Shown: positions 6,579 to 14,026 of the stretch, piece after piece | Layout: every line of letters starts with the position of its first letter | Numbering within the stretch: the first letter of the stretch is position 1 | NCBI GenBank assembly: GCA_964405335.1 | Contig: CAYONP010000104.1 | Location: forward strand, 1-19,431 | Reading direction: 5' to 3' | Source of the DNA: CAYONP01 sp964405335 | GTDB lineage: Bacteria; Armatimonadota; UBA10988 | Length of the DNA stretch: 19,431 bases | Notes under the pieces: generated by a model | Seen by the model: only the letters and a program-made list of their open reading frames with translations | Database searches by the model: none | Told to the model about the DNA's origin: nothing | Position numbers and translations under genes: made by a program

Positions 6579-7769
6579 ATGACCACGGCGCTCCTGGCGC
6601 TGCTGGCCCTGACCGCCGCCACCGGCGGCCCGCCGCTCCGGCTCACCGGACCGCCGGTCTGGATCGACTCGGGCCGCCGCCTCGCCTTCCCCGCCGACGA
6701 CGGCATCGGCGCGCTCTGGTACACCCGGGAGCCGGACGGCGGCGAGCCCGAGCCGCTCTACCCCGAGCCCCGCTACGACAACGCCGAGCAGGTCTGGTGG
6801 AGCCCGACGGGCGACCGCATGGCCTACCTCGCCTTTGACGACGGCGACCCGATGATCTTCGTCTGGGAGCTCGGCGCGGCCAAGGCCCGCATCCTCACCG
6901 CTACCGGCGGCATCGAGCAGCCGCAGGTGGCCTGGAGCCCCGACGGCCGGCGGGTGGCCATCGCCCGGGCCGTGCCGGGCGGGCGGATGCCGTTCGAGCT
7001 GCTGGTCACCATCCTCGGCGGGCCGGCGCTGCACGTGCAGACGCTGATGCCGCCGACGCACCCGGTGTGGAGCCCCGATTCGACGCGGATCGCGTTCCTC
7101 ACCCGCTTCGACGACGGCGCCGACCACCTCTCGGTGGCCAATCTCCAGGAGCGCCGCGCGGCGCTCTGCAGCCCGCACCTGCAGGTGCTGCCGGGCAGCG
7201 TGGCCTGGCTACCGAGCAGCAAGCGGCTGACCTTTGCCGGCAACACCAACCTGGCCCGCGGGGCTCGGCTCTATCAGTCGCGCGCCGACGGCCTGCTGCC
7301 GGCCGAGGAGCTGGCCGCCGGCGGCTGGCTCGGACCCGAGCCGCTGCGCTACAGCCCCGACGGACGCTGGGCCGTGTGGCGGGCCGGGGCGTTGACCGAC
7401 TTCGCCCGGGCCACGCTCTACCTCGGCCCGGCCGACGAGCCGAACGCCGGCCGCGAGCTGTTCGAGGGCCGGCCGGTCGCCGGCCAGCCGGTCTTCTCGC
7501 CCGACGGCCGGCTGCTTGCCTGCACGCACTATGCCGGGCTCGAGCCGCTCAGCGCGGCGGTGCTGGTGCTCACCGCCGCGGGCGACCCGCCGGTGCAGCA
7601 GATCGCCCGCGACCTGCCGGTCACCACGCCGGTCTTCGCCCCCGACAGCGAACGGCTGGCGGTGCTCGTCGGCCCGCCCCGCGAACAGACGATCGAGGTC
7701 GTGCCGGTGCAGGCCGACCTGCTGGCGCAGCCGGTCGCCGGCACGCCGACCACGGCGCCGGAGGGCTGA
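6579..7769 (+). CDS. Exported TolB-like (PD40/WD40-like) beta-propeller protein
   Basis: This 396-residue protein has a short hydrophobic N-terminus (TTALLALLALTAATGG), a likely signal peptide. It contains seven regularly spaced PD40-type blades, each with a W/F-x-P-D/T-G/S motif: SPTGDRM, SPDGRRV, SPDSTRI, LPSSKRL, SPDGRWA, SPDGRLL and APDSERL, near residues 74, 121, 165, 211, 259, 307 and 354. The spacing of about 47 residues fits one closed seven-bladed propeller filling the protein. No peptidase or other catalytic domain is fused. GGGGGAGG lies about 5 nt before the ATG. The gene lies 32 nt after mreB and is probably co-transcribed. In Gram-negatives TolB propellers act with Pal in the envelope, but this is too generic a member to call tolB. 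Confidence 0.85.
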   Translation: MTTALLALLALTAATGGPPLRLTGPPVWIDSGRRLAFPADDGIGALWYTREPDGGEPEPLYPEPRYDNAEQVWWSPTGDRMAYLAFDDGDPMIFVWELGAAKARILTATGGIEQPQVAWSPDGRRVAIARAVPGGRMPFELLVTILGGPALHVQTLMPPTHPVWSPDSTRIAFLTRFDDGADHLSVANLQERRAALCSPHLQVLPGSVAWLPSSKRLTFAGNTNLARGARLYQSRADGLLPAEELAAGGWLGPEPLRYSPDGRWAVWRAGALTDFARATLYLGPADEPNAGRELFEGRPVAGQPVFSPDGRLLACTHYAGLEPLSAAVLVLTAAGDPPVQQIARDLPVTTPVFAPDSERLAVLVGPPREQTIEVVPVQADLLAQPVAGTPTTAPEG

Positions 7770-7815
7770 TCGCGCAGAGGCGTTCACTCTGCGCCCCAGG
7801 ACGCCTTCGCCTTGC

Positions 7816-7838
7816 CACTGGCGGCTCGCCCGCCAGTG
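7816..7838. repeat. Palindromic repeat, copy A (CACTGGCGG stem)
   Basis: Nine-bp perfect arms CACTGGCGG and CCGCCAGTG enclose the loop CTCGC. It forms an inverted pair with 7862-7884: the extended 26-nt elements (7814-7839 and 7861-7886) match as reverse complements except for one loop base. It lies in the gap between two convergent genes and may also help end transcription, although no U-tract follows. Confidence 0.8.
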
Positions 7839-7861
7839 CCCGCCGACGAGCTGGTGGAGAG

Positions 7862-7884
7862 CACTGGCGGGCAAGCCGCCAGTG
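7862..7884. repeat. Palindromic repeat, copy B (inverted relative to copy A)
   Basis: The arms CACTGGCGG and CCGCCAGTG enclose the loop GCAAG. The 24 nt at 7866-7889 are the exact reverse complement of the 24 nt at the right window edge (19408-19431), showing a dispersed family. Copies A and B together can form one long stem enclosing about 20 nt. Confidence 0.82.
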
Positions 7885-7931
7885 GCACCAATCGCCGGTG
7901 GCACCAGTGGCACCAATCGCCGGTGGCACCA
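7882..7931. repeat. Tandem repeat, two perfect 25-bp units
   Basis: The units 7882-7906 and 7907-7931 are identical. Each is built as GTGGCACCA, ATCGCCG, GTGGCACCA. The first unit begins inside the right flank of palindrome copy B, so the array appears to have grown from that element's edge. Two copies make a minisatellite seed rather than a CRISPR. Confidence 0.88.
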
Positions 7932-7995
7932 ACCGCCAAGGTCGACGATAAACTATCGCCGATGGGCTGATCGCGGTGGCGCGCCGTCGGGCTGC

Positions 7996-9105
7996 TCAGT
8001 CGTCCAGCACGCCGAACGGCAGGCCCACCGGCATCGGCGCGGGGCGGTGGTAGGGCATCGTCGGCACGAAGTCGCGGCCGGCCGCCGAGGCGTCGAGGAA
8101 GCCCTGCATCAGGTCGAGCACGTACATCGCCTGCTCGCCGTTGGCGCGGTGCTCGCGCCCGGTGCGGGCGGCGTGCGCCAGATCGGCCACGCCGATCGCG
8201 CGGCCATAGCCGGTCGGGAAGGCGGGCGGCAGTTGGCGCCAGTCGTCGTCACCGACGCGGCGGACCCAGACCTCGCCGTCGAAGCCGTTGGGGTCGGGCA
8301 CGCGCATCGCGCCCTCGCTGCCATAGATGGTGATCGGCGAGCCGCCGGTGATGCCGAACCAGGTGGCGAAGCTCTGGATCATCGTCCCGACGCAGCCGTT
8401 GGCGAACTCCATCGTGCCGCAGATGTGGTCGGGCGTCTCGACGCGGATGCGCTGCCCACGCTTCGCCTCGCTGCCGATGGTCCGCTCGGGCAGGGCGATG
8501 CTGGCCGCCGCCGAGAGCCGCTTGACCGGCCCGAGCAGGTTGACCAGCGCGGTCAGGTAGTAGGGCCCCATGTCGAACATCGGCCCGCCGCCGACCTGGT
8601 AGTAGAACTCCGGGTTCGGGTGCCAGCTCTCGTGACCAGGGCACATCATGAACGCCGTGAACCCGACCGGCTGCCCGATGACGCCCTCGTCCAGCGCCTG
8701 CCGCGCCGTCTGAATGCCGGCGCCCAGAAACGTATCGGGCGCGCAGCCGACCCGCAGGCCGGCGGCGGCGGCCGCGTCGATCACCGCCCGGCCCTCGTCG
8801 CGGCTGACGCCCAGCGGCTTCTCGGCGTAAGTGTGCTTGCCCGCGGCAATCGCCGCCTGGGCCACCGGCGCGTGGGCCTTGGGCACGGTCAGGTTGAGCA
8901 CCAGCTCGAGGTCGCCAGCGGCGAGCAGCTCGTCGGGCTCGAGCACCCGTTCGATGCCGAACTCGGCCGCGCGCTGCTCGGCCGCCTCGCGGCGCAGGTC
9001 GGCCAGGGCGACGATGTCGATGGCCGCCAGTTGCCGCGACATGCCCAGATAGGCGCCCGAGATCGCCCCGCAACCCACGATTCCCACCCGCATCGGCTCG
9101 GCCAC
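7996..9105 (-). CDS. Gfo/Idh/MocA family NAD(P)-dependent oxidoreductase
   Basis: This 369-residue oxidoreductase is likely to act on a sugar or sugar derivative. The N-terminal Rossmann fold shows GIVGCGAISGAYL (8-20), an acidic D36 at the end of beta-2, and the family's AEKPLG motif with the catalytic-type K96. The C-terminal alpha/beta domain has GGGPMFDMGPYY (172-183), matching the family's conserved GGG...D.G...D/Y region, with tyrosine where a histidine is common four residues after the D.G. The start is a GTG at 9105 with GGAGAG 5 nt upstream; an ATG four codons in (9093) lacks an equally placed site. The gene lies 47 nt downstream of the small conserved protein gene on the same strand. 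Such enzymes are greatly expanded in Armatimonadota and Planctomycetota, so the substrate cannot be guessed. Confidence 0.92.
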   Translation of the reverse strand: MAEPMRVGIVGCGAISGAYLGMSRQLAAIDIVALADLRREAAEQRAAEFGIERVLEPDELLAAGDLELVLNLTVPKAHAPVAQAAIAAGKHTYAEKPLGVSRDEGRAVIDAAAAAGLRVGCAPDTFLGAGIQTARQALDEGVIGQPVGFTAFMMCPGHESWHPNPEFYYQVGGGPMFDMGPYYLTALVNLLGPVKRLSAAASIALPERTIGSEAKRGQRIRVETPDHICGTMEFANGCVGTMIQSFATWFGITGGSPITIYGSEGAMRVPDPNGFDGEVWVRRVGDDDWRQLPPAFPTGYGRAIGVADLAHAARTGREHRANGEQAMYVLDLMQGFLDASAAGRDFVPTMPYHRPAPMPVGLPFGVLDD

Positions 9106-9152
9106 GACTGCTCTCCGTCGCGGCCGAGCATAGCACGCGGCCGGGTCGCTGA

Positions 9153-9488
9153 CTATCGCTCGCGCACGCTGTCGGGGAAGTCGCGTTCGAGCCCGAACGA
9201 AGCATCACGGACCAGCCGGTAGACCGCCGCGTGGAGCGGCTCGTGCGGCTCGGCGCGGGTGGCGGCCAGGCCGAACGCCTGCTCGAGCTGGGCCAGGTCG
9301 CGGACTTCGATGACCAGGTGGAACTCACCCAGCACGGCCGGCCCGAGGCCGAGCTTGCGCCGAGTCAGCCGCCAGCCCTCGACCGCGCCCTGCTGCTGCA
9401 GATGCCCGAGCCAGGCATCGACGGCGTCGGCGAAGGTCAGGTCATCGCGCGAGTCGTTGAGGTTGCACCAGATGTGGTACTGGTCCAT
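9153..9488 (-). CDS. Small conserved protein, DUF6614-like
   Basis: This is a 111-residue cytosolic protein without signal or membrane segment. It opens with MDQYHIWCNLNDSRDDLTFA, then has a helix (AWLGHLQQQGAVEGW), the conserved-looking RLTRRKLGLGPAVLGEFHLV, and a DLAQLEQAFGLAATR helix. The alternating pattern suggests a ferredoxin-like alpha/beta (dimeric barrel) fold. From memory it resembles the DUF6614 family, whose function is unknown to me; I could not search this. The start at 9488 has GGAG 7 nt upstream. It precedes the Gfo/Idh/MocA gene by 47 nt and may be co-transcribed with it. Strand, start site and clean protein-like composition support it as a real gene. Confidence 0.78.
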   Translation of the reverse strand: MDQYHIWCNLNDSRDDLTFADAVDAWLGHLQQQGAVEGWRLTRRKLGLGPAVLGEFHLVIEVRDLAQLEQAFGLAATRAEPHEPLHAAVYRLVRDASFGLERDFPDSVRER

Positions 9489-9548
9489 CGCGCCGCTCCG
9501 GACCGGTAGGATGCGGCGATGGCGGTGCCGCGGCAGCGCCCATAACCC

Positions 9549-9577
9549 AACCGGGAGCGGCGCCGCCGCTCCCGGTT
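9549..9577. terminator. GC-rich hairpin downstream of the prepilin-type gene
   Basis: The arms AACCGGGAGCGGC and GCCGCTCCCGGTT are exact complements (13 bp) with a 3-nt GCC loop. It lies 22 nt past the stop of the minus-strand prepilin-type gene and 60 nt before the next start. No clear U-tract follows on the minus strand, so it is a terminator candidate rather than a textbook one; mRNA end protection is an alternative. Confidence 0.6.
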
Positions 9578-9599
9578 CCCCATGCGCTTGGTGGAGGGA

Positions 9600-10274
9600 C
9601 TAGTTATACCAGTGGCCGTAGTAGGGCGAGTTCGGGTCGCCGAACTGGGCGGGGCTGGTCACGTCGCGGGCGACGATGTTCATCGACGCGATGTACTTGA
9701 CGTGGCCGTCGCCGAAGCCCATGTTCTTGCCCTCGGTGTGCGGACCGGGCTTGCTGCTGCCGTCCCAGGTGTTCATGCAGCGGCCTTGCCAGTCATACCA
9801 GGTGGTGAAGCACATCGAGTTGCCCTTGTCGGTCAGCAGATAGGTCTGGGCCGGATTGGTGCAGTTGGCCAGGCCCGAGGGACCGAACGCGGCGCTCTCG
9901 TTCCACGAGTAGTGGACATAGCGGCGGACAAAGCCGTTGACCTCGTTCCACAGCCCGGCGCCGGCGAGGTTGCGGCTGGCGCTGGGGCATTCCCAAATCT
10001 GGGTGTTCTTGACATACGGACCGGTGCTGTCCTGCCAGTGCAGGCCGACGGTGTTGCCGCCGTTGTAGTTGAGCCAGGGCATGGTTTCATCGTAATCCTG
10101 GGTGTATTGCAGGATTCCGAGCAGCATCTGCTTGACATTCGAGCCGCAACTGCTGGTCCGCGCCTTCTCGCGCGCCTTGGCGAAGACCGGGAACAGGATC
10201 GCCGCCAGGATCGCAATGATCGCGATCACCACGAGCAGTTCGATCAGCGTGAAGCCGGAAGCACGTCGTCGCAT
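9600..10274 (-). CDS. Prepilin-type N-terminal / H-X9-DG C-terminal secreted protein
   Basis: This 224-residue pseudopilin-like protein belongs to the DUF1559 style. RRRASG^FTLIE (cleavage after G7, E5 of the mature form at E12) is followed by the hydrophobic helix LLVVIAIIAILAAILFPVF and KAREKAR. It is therefore a type IV prepilin-peptidase substrate anchored in the inner membrane. The C-terminal domain carries H179-x9-D189-G190 (GPHTEGKNMGFGDGHVKY), the signature that names the family. Several cysteines (about five beyond the helix) suggest disulfides in an exported domain. GAGG lies 6 nt before the ATG. These proteins occur in very many copies in Planctomycetota and Armatimonadota; their function is poorly known. 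The FPVFAKAREKAR and QYTQDYDE segments are the best taxonomic hint in the window. Confidence 0.93.
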   Translation of the reverse strand: MRRRASGFTLIELLVVIAIIAILAAILFPVFAKAREKARTSSCGSNVKQMLLGILQYTQDYDETMPWLNYNGGNTVGLHWQDSTGPYVKNTQIWECPSASRNLAGAGLWNEVNGFVRRYVHYSWNESAAFGPSGLANCTNPAQTYLLTDKGNSMCFTTWYDWQGRCMNTWDGSSKPGPHTEGKNMGFGDGHVKYIASMNIVARDVTSPAQFGDPNSPYYGHWYN

Positions 10275-10440
10275 GGATTACCTCATCAGCGCGCCCGGGC
10301 CGCGGCCGTCCCGCGCCATCGCGGCGCCTGCGCCAGGCATGTTGCAAGGAATCTGCCGGCATTCCGATCGACAAAGAGGCGAAGCGCGATCTCGCAGTCA
10401 TGCTGCGTTAGCAGCACGCACGTAACGAAATAGTTAACGG
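10275..10440 (-). promoter_or_regulatory. Leader/promoter region of the prepilin-type gene with two inverted repeats
   Basis: This gene-free stretch is clearly less GC-biased than its surroundings near 10380-10440. It holds a 16-nt inverted repeat, TGCTGC-GTTA-GCAGCA (10401-10416), which could be an operator or hairpin. It also holds an 18-nt near-palindrome (10348-10365) with GGAAT/ATTCC ends around GCCGGC. A GTTAAC-containing AT-rich patch (10424-10438) is the likeliest upstream promoter area on the minus strand, but I cannot fix -35/-10 boxes. Boundaries are approximate. Confidence 0.4.
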
Positions 10441-10457
10441 GCGGCCGGGACGGCCGC
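10441..10457. repeat. Short GC palindrome, copy 2 of a dispersed hairpin
   Basis: The arms GCGGCCG and CGGCCGC surround a GGA loop, followed by GGTCCGA. This matches copy 1 at 2810-2827 apart from loop length and one flank base. A 13-nt part (GGGACGGCCGCGG, 10446-10458) also recurs inverted at 10300-10312, so the prepilin leader is framed by inverted partial copies. Confidence 0.42.
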
Positions 10458-10481
10458 GGTCCGAGGTCGCTCACTGGCGGG

Positions 10482-12503
10482 TTACCGGAGCAGCGGTGCG
10501 AGAGGCGTCTCCAGATCGCCGGGGTCGATCGCCCCGGTCGCCGGTGCGACGGTGATGTCCCGGTAGACCGTGGTGCTAAGCTCGCGCTGCGGCTTGCCGT
10601 AGTCCTGCCGCCACTCGGTCCGGGTCAAGCTGGAGGGCAGCGAGCCGCCGCCGGGCAGCGGTTGCCAGCCATCGATGGTGAGTTGCTCGAGCCCGCGGAA
10701 CGGCCCCAGGTTGCTCGACCCTTCGATCAACGCCGGCGAGCCGAGCGCGTCTCGCGGCACCACCACCGCCAACTCGGGCGCGTTCTGCCGTGGCGGGCCG
10801 AAGCGCAGCATCAGCCGCAGATGCGGCCGGCCGGCGCGCTGCTCGGCGGTCAGCTCGATCCGCTCGGCGCGCCCGAGCAACGCGCTCCAGGTCTCGTCGC
10901 GCCAGCCGCGCAGGAGCGGTAGCGGGCCGAGATTGTCCCAGCGCCAGGCGAGTTGGACCAGGCCGGGCACGCCGTCGGGCAGAATGCTCACCTCCGGCTC
11001 GGCATGGACGTACCGCCACGGCACGAGGCCCTCCGCCTCCGGTTCCAACGGCATCACATCGACCCGCCGGCCGGCCGGCGGGAGGAGCCAGTCCCAGCGC
11101 AGCAGCCACGCGGTCTCGACGTTGCCCGGCAACTGCCCGCGCCGGCGCAGGCCGGCCGCATGCTCCGGGTCGAAGGTGTGCTCGGTGACGTAGGCCATCC
11201 GCAGTCCCGTCGCCGGCTTCTCTCGCGCGATGAGCGCCTGCTTGACCTTGGCCAAGAGCCCTTCGTCGATCACGGTCGGGGGCGGCTCGGTCCAGACGGC
11301 CGGCGGCGGCTTCTCGGGCGAGACCTGGTCGAGCCAGTCGGCGAACTCGTCGCCCGACCAGTCGGCGCCGGGCAGCACCTCGACCTCGAGGCCGAAGTAG
11401 TCGGCGACGGGCTGGAGCGGGACGGCCGGATAGCCGTCGAGCAGCCGCGCGGGCGCGGGCAAGGCGATGACCGTGCCGTCGCCGGCGATGGCGTCGGGCT
11501 CGCCCAGGATGAAATTCAGGTGGCGGCCGGCCAGGGTGAGGGTCAGGTCCTTGGCGCACTCTAGCCAACCCGAGAGGTCTGGTCGGGGGTCCGTGTGGCC
11601 GAGCCAGATGATGTCCAGCGGTCGGCCGTCGTCTGGTTTCGGCCGGCCCCACCAGGCCCAATCGCCGAGGTGGACTTCGAGCCCCATGGCCTCCAGGTGG
11701 AGGTGGTGGACGAACACGCTGTCACCGATACTCACTGGTTTGGGCGCCGGTTTGCCGCGCGCCTCACCCCTCCACGGCCAGCGATCGGCGAGCGGCGGGA
11801 GCCGCAGGAGCTCGCCGGCGACCTTCACCTGCCGTGGCACGGCGATCCAGTCCGCCGGCGGGCCGAGGCTGAGCTCGAACGGGACGTCGCGGTAACAGGC
11901 GATCATGCGTCGGACTGCTTGTTCGGCCAGCCAGACCTCCGCCGGCGATGCCGAGCCTTGCCGAGGATGAGACGGACTCAGGTGGCAACTGACCCTGGCC
12001 TCGCAGGCGAAGCCGTCAAGGTCCAGGCATCGAATCCCGTACTGGTCGTTGGGCAGCCACCCGGCGCGCACGAGGTCGGCGCCGATCGGGTCGCCGGTGG
12101 CGCTGCCCATCGCGGAATCGAAGCGGCCGATGGAGGGCGGCACCATGGCCGCCCAGCGTCCTTGCACAGTGTCGGCGACGTTTGACAGCACGCGAGCCTC
12201 CAAGTGCAGAAGCACCTCACGTCGGAGCTCGCCCCGCGGCGTTGGCTGGCGAGGCAGCCAGAAGGTGCCATAGACGTAGTTGCTGCCTGTTGATGGACCG
12301 CGGATCGTTGCCGTCAGCCCGAGTTCGTCCGCGCGTGGCAGGACCTGGTCAAGCAACTGCTCCGCCACCTCGGTAGCGCCTTCCTCGGCCTGTGCGGGTG
12401 GACCGCTCCGCCGGGCGGGCATGGTGGCTTCGGTTGCCCCGGCCCAGCTCGCCGGCGTGGCCAGCCAGAGCGCCACCAGCCAGCGCGACAGACGTGCATG
12501 CAT
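10482..12503 (-). CDS. Large exported protein with a copper-amine-oxidase-N-like stalk domain
   Basis: This is a 673-residue exported protein. Residues 1-22 are a signal peptide (LVALWLATPASWAGA). Most of the protein is unrecognised: a beta-rich N-terminal half with WLPRQPTPRGELRRE, and a C-terminal half with long W-rich strands. Around residues 320-378 the pattern LTLTLAGRHLNFILGEPDA, then GTVIALPAPARLLDGYPAVPLQPVADYFGLEVEV, matches the copper amine oxidase N-terminal stalk domain (paired beta-strands, 'P....G..YVPLR.VAE.LG..V'). Such domains usually anchor or bind the cell wall. No catalytic motif is visible. GAGGG lies about 6 nt before the ATG. The gene follows the FG-GAP propeller gene by 108 nt on the same strand. 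Function unknown; an envelope role is likely. Confidence 0.82.
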   Translation of the reverse strand: MHARLSRWLVALWLATPASWAGATEATMPARRSGPPAQAEEGATEVAEQLLDQVLPRADELGLTATIRGPSTGSNYVYGTFWLPRQPTPRGELRREVLLHLEARVLSNVADTVQGRWAAMVPPSIGRFDSAMGSATGDPIGADLVRAGWLPNDQYGIRCLDLDGFACEARVSCHLSPSHPRQGSASPAEVWLAEQAVRRMIACYRDVPFELSLGPPADWIAVPRQVKVAGELLRLPPLADRWPWRGEARGKPAPKPVSIGDSVFVHHLHLEAMGLEVHLGDWAWWGRPKPDDGRPLDIIWLGHTDPRPDLSGWLECAKDLTLTLAGRHLNFILGEPDAIAGDGTVIALPAPARLLDGYPAVPLQPVADYFGLEVEVLPGADWSGDEFADWLDQVSPEKPPPAVWTEPPPTVIDEGLLAKVKQALIAREKPATGLRMAYVTEHTFDPEHAAGLRRRGQLPGNVETAWLLRWDWLLPPAGRRVDVMPLEPEAEGLVPWRYVHAEPEVSILPDGVPGLVQLAWRWDNLGPLPLLRGWRDETWSALLGRAERIELTAEQRAGRPHLRLMLRFGPPRQNAPELAVVVPRDALGSPALIEGSSNLGPFRGLEQLTIDGWQPLPGGGSLPSSLTRTEWRQDYGKPQRELSTTVYRDITVAPATGAIDPGDLETPLAPLLR

Positions 12504-12611
12504 ACGCTTCCCTCGCTGCCCGCTCAGTGGAGCGTGGCACCATCAACGGCAACTCATGCAACACGCCTTGTCCATCGGCAGATGTTGAGCGTCCATGACA
12601 ATCCGCCCCTG

Positions 12612-13937
12612 TCACGGCGAGTAGTAGTTCCAGCTCTGCTTCGCCCGCAGGTACTCGCGCCGGGTCCACGGCCGTAGCGTGTCGGGGCGTGGGTTGGGCG
12701 CCGGGTTGGTGTAGATGCGCAGCGAGTTGCCGTTGAGGACCAGGATCTCTTCCCGCGGGTCGCCGCTGACATCGGCCACCATCAGGCGGGCCGCCTGTTC
12801 GTCGATGACCTCGACAAACCGGCCGCTGACCGGCTCGAAGAGGCAGACCTTGCCCTCGGTGTGGCGCTCCTTGGCGCAGGCGAGCTGGCGCTCGTCGCCG
12901 GTCCAGTCGATGGTGAAGATGGTCTCGACGCCGCTGGCGGTCCAGCCCTCGGGCGCCACCTCGTCCATGACGTACTCGGCCAGCAGTGCGCCGGTCTGGT
13001 CGAAGGTCCAGGGCAACTGGTGCTCGTTGTACCGGCTGCGGCACCAGACGACGAGGCCGGCGACATCGGCGAAGCGGCCCAGCGCGGCGTTCTGCGGCTC
13101 CTGGTTGCGGTGGTGAGTCTCCCAGATGAGGCCCTTCTCGTCGTAGCAGAAGACCCGCTGCGGGCCGCCCTCTTCGAGGGCGATGACCTCCAGCCCGGGC
13201 CGCTCGGGCACCACATCGGCGCAGAAGATGCTGTCGAGATGGCCGCGCAACTGGTCGAGACGGAACAGCGTCACGCCGTCGGGGCTGAGGATGGTGCCGC
13301 CCAGCACCTCGTCGCGCCCGTCGCCATCAAGGTCGGCCACCCGCGCGCCGTTGTGCGCGCAGCCGAGGTAATCGCTGGTGGTCCACAGCGGCGGGCCGTC
13401 GAGCCGGTCGGCGGCATAGGCGGCCAGGTAGCGGCCCATGCGGTAGCCGTCGGCGTTGGTCGCCTGGAGAATCAGGTCGGCCGAGTCGGGTGCGCGCAGC
13501 GCGGCGGGGATCACCTGCTCCCACCGCTCGGCGCCGTCGGGCACCGGCGGACGGGCGGTGCGGCGGTCCTCGCCGGTGGCGCCCTCGGCGATGTGGAGCA
13601 GGCCGTCGCGGGTGACGAAGATCACCTCGTCGCGGCCGTCGCCGTCGAGGTCGGCGCAGGTGACGCCGGAGCCGTGGTGGCCCGGCAGGCCGAACGTCTC
13701 GGACGAGCTGCCGACGACCAGGTCGGCCTGGCGGTGCCACAGCTTGCGGCCGGCGGAGGTGACCGCCTGGAGCTGGCCGGGCACGGTGACGATCAGCTCC
13801 ATGCCCGGATCGTCGGTCAGGTTGCCGACGGCGATGCCGCCGGCCGAGTCCTCGGGCGCCGGGAGGTCGAGGTCGATCACCACGCGCTCGAGCGGCGCGG
13901 CGGCGAGGGTGAATAGGATGGGGAGACAGAGCGGCAT
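12612..13937 (-). CDS. Exported FG-GAP/VCBS-like beta-propeller protein, rhamnogalacturonan-lyase-like
   Basis: This is a 441-residue protein with a short signal peptide (MPLCLPILFTLAAA). It carries repeated calcium-binding FG-GAP/VCBS-type loops: ADLDGDGRDEVIF (D96, D98, D100, D103), a second ADLDGDGRDEVLGG near 200, and a degenerate ADVSGDPREEIL near 387. A further strand motif, CADVVPERPGLEVIAL, recalls the propeller of family-11 rhamnogalacturonan lyases. The C-terminus (RIYTNPAPNPRPD...RAKQSWNYYSP) resembles the end of propeller proteins common in Planctomycetota and Armatimonadota. It is shorter than a full lyase, so activity is uncertain; polysaccharide binding is a safer guess. GGAGG lies 5 nt before the ATG. 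It is divergent from the methyltransferase gene and 108 nt upstream of the stalk-domain gene. Confidence 0.83.
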   Translation of the reverse strand: MPLCLPILFTLAAAPLERVVIDLDLPAPEDSAGGIAVGNLTDDPGMELIVTVPGQLQAVTSAGRKLWHRQADLVVGSSSETFGLPGHHGSGVTCADLDGDGRDEVIFVTRDGLLHIAEGATGEDRRTARPPVPDGAERWEQVIPAALRAPDSADLILQATNADGYRMGRYLAAYAADRLDGPPLWTTSDYLGCAHNGARVADLDGDGRDEVLGGTILSPDGVTLFRLDQLRGHLDSIFCADVVPERPGLEVIALEEGGPQRVFCYDEKGLIWETHHRNQEPQNAALGRFADVAGLVVWCRSRYNEHQLPWTFDQTGALLAEYVMDEVAPEGWTASGVETIFTIDWTGDERQLACAKERHTEGKVCLFEPVSGRFVEVIDEQAARLMVADVSGDPREEILVLNGNSLRIYTNPAPNPRPDTLRPWTRREYLRAKQSWNYYSP

Positions 13938-13963
13938 GGCATCCTCCGCGGCTCGACCGCGCG

Positions 13964-13993
13964 TTGACGCTCGCTCGGCGCGGCGCCTATAAT
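13964..13993 (+). promoter_or_regulatory. Strong sigma70-type promoter for methyltransferase-recG
   Basis: TTGACG (13964-13969) and a perfect TATAAT (13988-13993) are 18 nt apart. Transcription would start near 14000, leaving a leader of about 27 nt before the ATG at 14027. It is the clearest promoter in the window. Because it covers the upstream in-frame start at 13964, it also supports the shorter reading frame. Confidence 0.85.
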
Positions 13994-14026
13994 CGTAACA
14001 TCCAAACGGCGCGCCGACCGGCGACC

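Noticed and set aside
7816..7931. Possible CRISPR array
   Set aside because: The units are directly adjacent or inverted with no unique spacers of constant length, and no cas genes are near.
7516..9222. Plus-strand frame of 568 codons across the repeat gap and the oxidoreductase
   Set aside because: It runs over the propeller gene end, the palindromes and the antisense of the Gfo/Idh/MocA gene; the product is compositionally biased.
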